Of a stretch of 6,842 nt of DNA, positions 5,193 through 6,842 are shown in pieces. Every line of letters begins with the position of its first letter. The first letter of the stretch is position 1. The notes under the pieces were generated by a model. It was not told the DNA's origin, ran no database searches, and saw only the letters and a list, made by a program, of their open reading frames with translations. This DNA comes from an uncultured Chthoniobacterales bacterium. GTDB taxonomy: Bacteria > Verrucomicrobiota > Verrucomicrobiae > Chthoniobacterales > UBA10450. A program made the position numbers and the translations under genes. The DNA is taken from NCBI GenBank assembly GCA_955652855.1, contig CATPCN010000720.1, positions 1-6,842 of the forward strand, written 5' to 3'.

Positions 5193-5941
5193 GTCAAAAT
5201 TTCCGGCTCGTCGTTTGTAATAAGAACCGTGTGCTCAAAATGCGCCGAAGGCATGCGGTCCGCCGTGCAGGCCGTCCAGCCATCGTCCATCAATCGGACG
5301 GCAGCCGTTCCCATGTTAATCATCGGCTCAATCGCGAGCGTCATGCCGGCTTTTAACTTTGGGCCGCTCCCGCGTTTCCCGTAGTTTGGAATTTGCGGCT
5401 CTTCATGAAGTTTTTGACCCACGCCGTGCCCGACAAACTCGCGCACGACTTTGAATTGACTGCGCGTGGCTTCGTCTTCGATGACCGCGCTGATATCGCC
5501 GATGCGTCCGCCTTCATGCGCGGCATTGATCGCGCGGTGCAACGCGTTTTCGGTCACGCGAAGCAATTTCTCAGTGCGTTCGTCGATCATTCCCACGGGA
5601 ACGGTCGAGGCCGTATCGCCGACCCAGCCATTTTCGACGACGCCGACGTCGAGCTTCACGATGTCGCCATATTGAATACGGCGTTGACTCGCGATGCCGT
5701 GAATAATTTCCTCATTCAGCGAGATGCAAATGTTACCGGGGAAAACGCGATGACCGAGTCGATATCCGAGAAACGCGCTCTTCACTCGCGCTTCCTGCAT
5801 TAAATCCGCCGCGGCTTCGTCGACTTCTTTCGTAGAAATTCCGGGACGGATCAACTCCGTTATACGTTCCAGAATTTCGCTCGCGGTGCGACAGGCCTGC
5901 CGCATTTTTTCAATCTCCTTCGCGCTCTTGATCGGAATCAT
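5165..5941 (-). CDS. map: Methionine aminopeptidase, type I
   Basis: This cytosolic metalloenzyme removes the initiator Met from nascent proteins when residue two is small. The 258 residues match the short bacterial type Ia, with no N-terminal zinc finger or linker. All five metal ligands are in place: Asp98 (VKLDVGV), Asp109 (GDTAST), His172 (EFVGHGVG), Glu205 (LAIEPM) and Glu236 (HFEHTV). The substrate-side His81 (EEIIHGI) is also present. The ATG at 5941 overlaps the adk stop as ATGA, and a GAGGA at 5951-5955 gives a good Shine-Dalgarno nine bases upstream, one of the few clear ones in the window. Its 3' end overlaps infA by 28 nt. It may be the enzyme that exposes Thr2 of the Anbu protease encoded further along, though this is general housekeeping. 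Confidence 0.97.
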   Translation of the reverse strand: MIPIKSAKEIEKMRQACRTASEILERITELIRPGISTKEVDEAAADLMQEARVKSAFLGYRLGHRVFPGNICISLNEEIIHGIASQRRIQYGDIVKLDVGVVENGWVGDTASTVPVGMIDERTEKLLRVTENALHRAINAAHEGGRIGDISAVIEDEATRSQFKVVREFVGHGVGQKLHEEPQIPNYGKRGSGPKLKAGMTLAIEPMINMGTAAVRLMDDGWTACTADRMPSAHFEHTVLITNDEPEILTWRGKRQLK

Positions 5942-6594
5942 GTCGATTTTTCCTCGATCAAACGCGAGATGTCTTTGAAGACCGTTTCGCGGTCGCGATT
6001 TCCGTCGACCTTTCGAAGCACATTCGCCTTCTCATAAAATGCGGCCAGCGGTTGCGTCTTTGCGTTAAATTCGCCAAGTCGATTTTTCAAAACGCTTGCG
6101 TCGTCATCAGTGCGTCTAATGAGCGGCCCGTCGCAGTAGGGACAAACAGGGCGCTCTGCAAATTTCGCGCTCGTGATGCTCGTGGTGAATCCGCATCCCT
6201 GGCATTGCAGTCGACTGGCGATGCGATCGCGCACCGTTTCTTCCGAGACGTCGAGCCAGATGGCAAGATCGAGCGCCGTGCGAAGCCGCGTCAAGATCGA
6301 CAATAAACTTTCGGCCTGCGGAACGGTTCTGGGAAAGCCGTCGAACACAAATCCGTAACTTCCATGCAAGCGAAGCCAGTCTTCAATCAATTGCACAATG
6401 ATTTTGTCTGAGACCAGGCCGCCGTGCTGAGTGGTCTCCGCCGTCTCCAAGCCAAGCGGCGTCCCGAGATCTTTCTCGCGGCGCAAGATCGCGCCCGGCG
6501 AAGTGACCGGAATGCCAAACTGACGGGTGATCATTTCGGCCTGCGTTCCTTTGCCGGAACCCGGCGCTCCTAACAGAACGAGATGCCTTTTCAC
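5938..6594 (-). CDS. adk: Adenylate kinase
   Basis: Adenylate kinase interconverts ATP + AMP and two ADP in the cytoplasm. The 218 residues are the long-LID form. Visible are the P-loop GAPGSGKGTQ (9-18), FVFDGFPRT with Arg89 (82-90), the LID arginines Arg124 and Arg128, a Cys4 zinc LID (Cys131, Cys134, Cys151, Cys154), and Arg161 and Arg172 around TDDDASVLKNRL. One oddity lies in the AMP-binding motif. The usual STGDMLR reads SPGAILR (32-38): Thr becomes Pro and Asp becomes Ala, although the Arg is kept. The start is a GTG at 6594 placed directly after the secY TAG with no gap and no Shine-Dalgarno, so its translation probably depends on secY. The stop overlaps the map start. Family membership is certain; the altered motif leaves kinetics or substrate preference open. 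Confidence 0.93.
   Translation of the reverse strand: MKRHLVLLGAPGSGKGTQAEMITRQFGIPVTSPGAILRREKDLGTPLGLETAETTQHGGLVSDKIIVQLIEDWLRLHGSYGFVFDGFPRTVPQAESLLSILTRLRTALDLAIWLDVSEETVRDRIASRLQCQGCGFTTSITSAKFAERPVCPYCDGPLIRRTDDDASVLKNRLGEFNAKTQPLAAFYEKANVLRKVDGNRDRETVFKDISRLIEEKST
5951..5955 (-). promoter_or_regulatory. Shine-Dalgarno of map
   Basis: GAGGA on the coding strand ends nine bases before the map ATG and lies inside the last codons of adk. It supports the map start and translational coupling to adk. Confidence 0.6.
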
Positions 6595-6842
6595 CTATCG
6601 GCCGTAGAGAAAAATTGCCACACCGCCGATCACGAGCACAGCAATGCCCACGTAAAGCCACATGAGCGTGCCCTGCTGTACCGCTTCGCCGCGATTGTAA
6701 GAGGCGCGATCGAATGATCGGCCGCGGAGCCTACCCTTGCGCAAAAACCCATCGTAATGTCGCTGGATCAAATGCGTCTCGACCTGTCGCATCGTGTCGA
6801 GCATGACACCGACGATAATGAGCAGGCTCGTGCCGCCGAAAA
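6595..6842 (-). CDS. secY: Protein translocase subunit SecY, C-terminal part
   Basis: Only the last 81 codons are in the window; the gene continues beyond 6842. SecY forms the protein-conducting channel with SecE and SecG in the inner membrane. The visible part begins [19 protein letters not shown], the end of helix TM10, followed by the cytosolic tail motif [22 protein letters not shown] that normally closes the protein. Here some 40 residues follow. These are a polar linker ([15 protein letters not shown]) and a strongly hydrophobic stretch of about 21 residues ending VAIFLYGR, which looks like an eleventh membrane helix. The stop is TAG at 6595-6597, immediately followed by the adk GTG. 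Confidence 0.95.
   Translation of the reverse strand, partial: FGGTSLLIIVGVMLDTMRQVETHLIQRHYDGFLRKGRLRGRSFDRASYNRGEAVQQGTLMWLYVGIAVLVIGGVAIFLYGR

Noticed and set aside
5393..5803. Plus-strand open frame of 136 codons opposite map
   Set aside because: It lies wholly antisense to methionine aminopeptidase and shows no domain.

Overview
The window is a bacterial chromosome segment with the end of a spc/alpha ribosomal-protein operon on its right and a small accessory neighbourhood on its left. Nearly all recognisable genes are on the minus strand. The phylum is not fixed by any single marker. My best inference is a soil Verrucomicrobiota-type genome (Spartobacteria or relatives), based on the DUF2934 small protein, the Lys/Ala/Pro-rich extension on S11, the weak or missing Shine-Dalgarno sequences, and the overall protein flavour. 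I hold this at moderate confidence.

Right part (3071-6842, minus strand, transcribed from 6842 towards 3071): secY (3' end only), adk, map, infA, rpmJ, rpsM, rpsK, rpsD. This is the classic junction of protein export, translation initiation and 30S proteins. The genes are very tightly packed. secY and adk abut with no gap, adk and map share an ATGA, and map and infA overlap by 28 nt. A terminator-like hairpin sits between infA and rpmJ, and heptamer AGTTRAR-type repeats lie in the rpsK and rpsD leaders. S11 carries an extra N-terminal tail of about 85 residues, and SecY carries an extra C-terminal hydrophobic segment. rpoA and rplQ, which usually follow rpsD, are absent; a convergent small gene follows instead, and its stop codon overlaps that of rpsD.

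Middle part (2090-3074): a DUF2934-type small protein (+), a single-domain response regulator (-) broken by two +1 frameshifts (one in a run of nine A), and an unrecognised 77-aa helical protein (+).

Left part (1-1991, minus strand): a three-gene, 4-nt-overlap cluster. It encodes a four-helix membrane protein of the phage-holin superfamily IV/YvlD type, an Anbu (ancestral beta subunit) proteasome-like protease, and trpF. TrpF homology stops abruptly at about position 341, inside a sequence with iterated TGGCC motifs that resembles the end of an insertion element. Positions 1-340 contain no gene I can recognise.

No CRISPR array, tRNA or rRNA gene was seen. I found no convincing defence or other novel multi-gene system. 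The most interesting leads are the paired leader repeats around rpsK, the S11 and SecY extensions, the solitary Anbu gene in a holin-trpF cluster, and the two broken genes.
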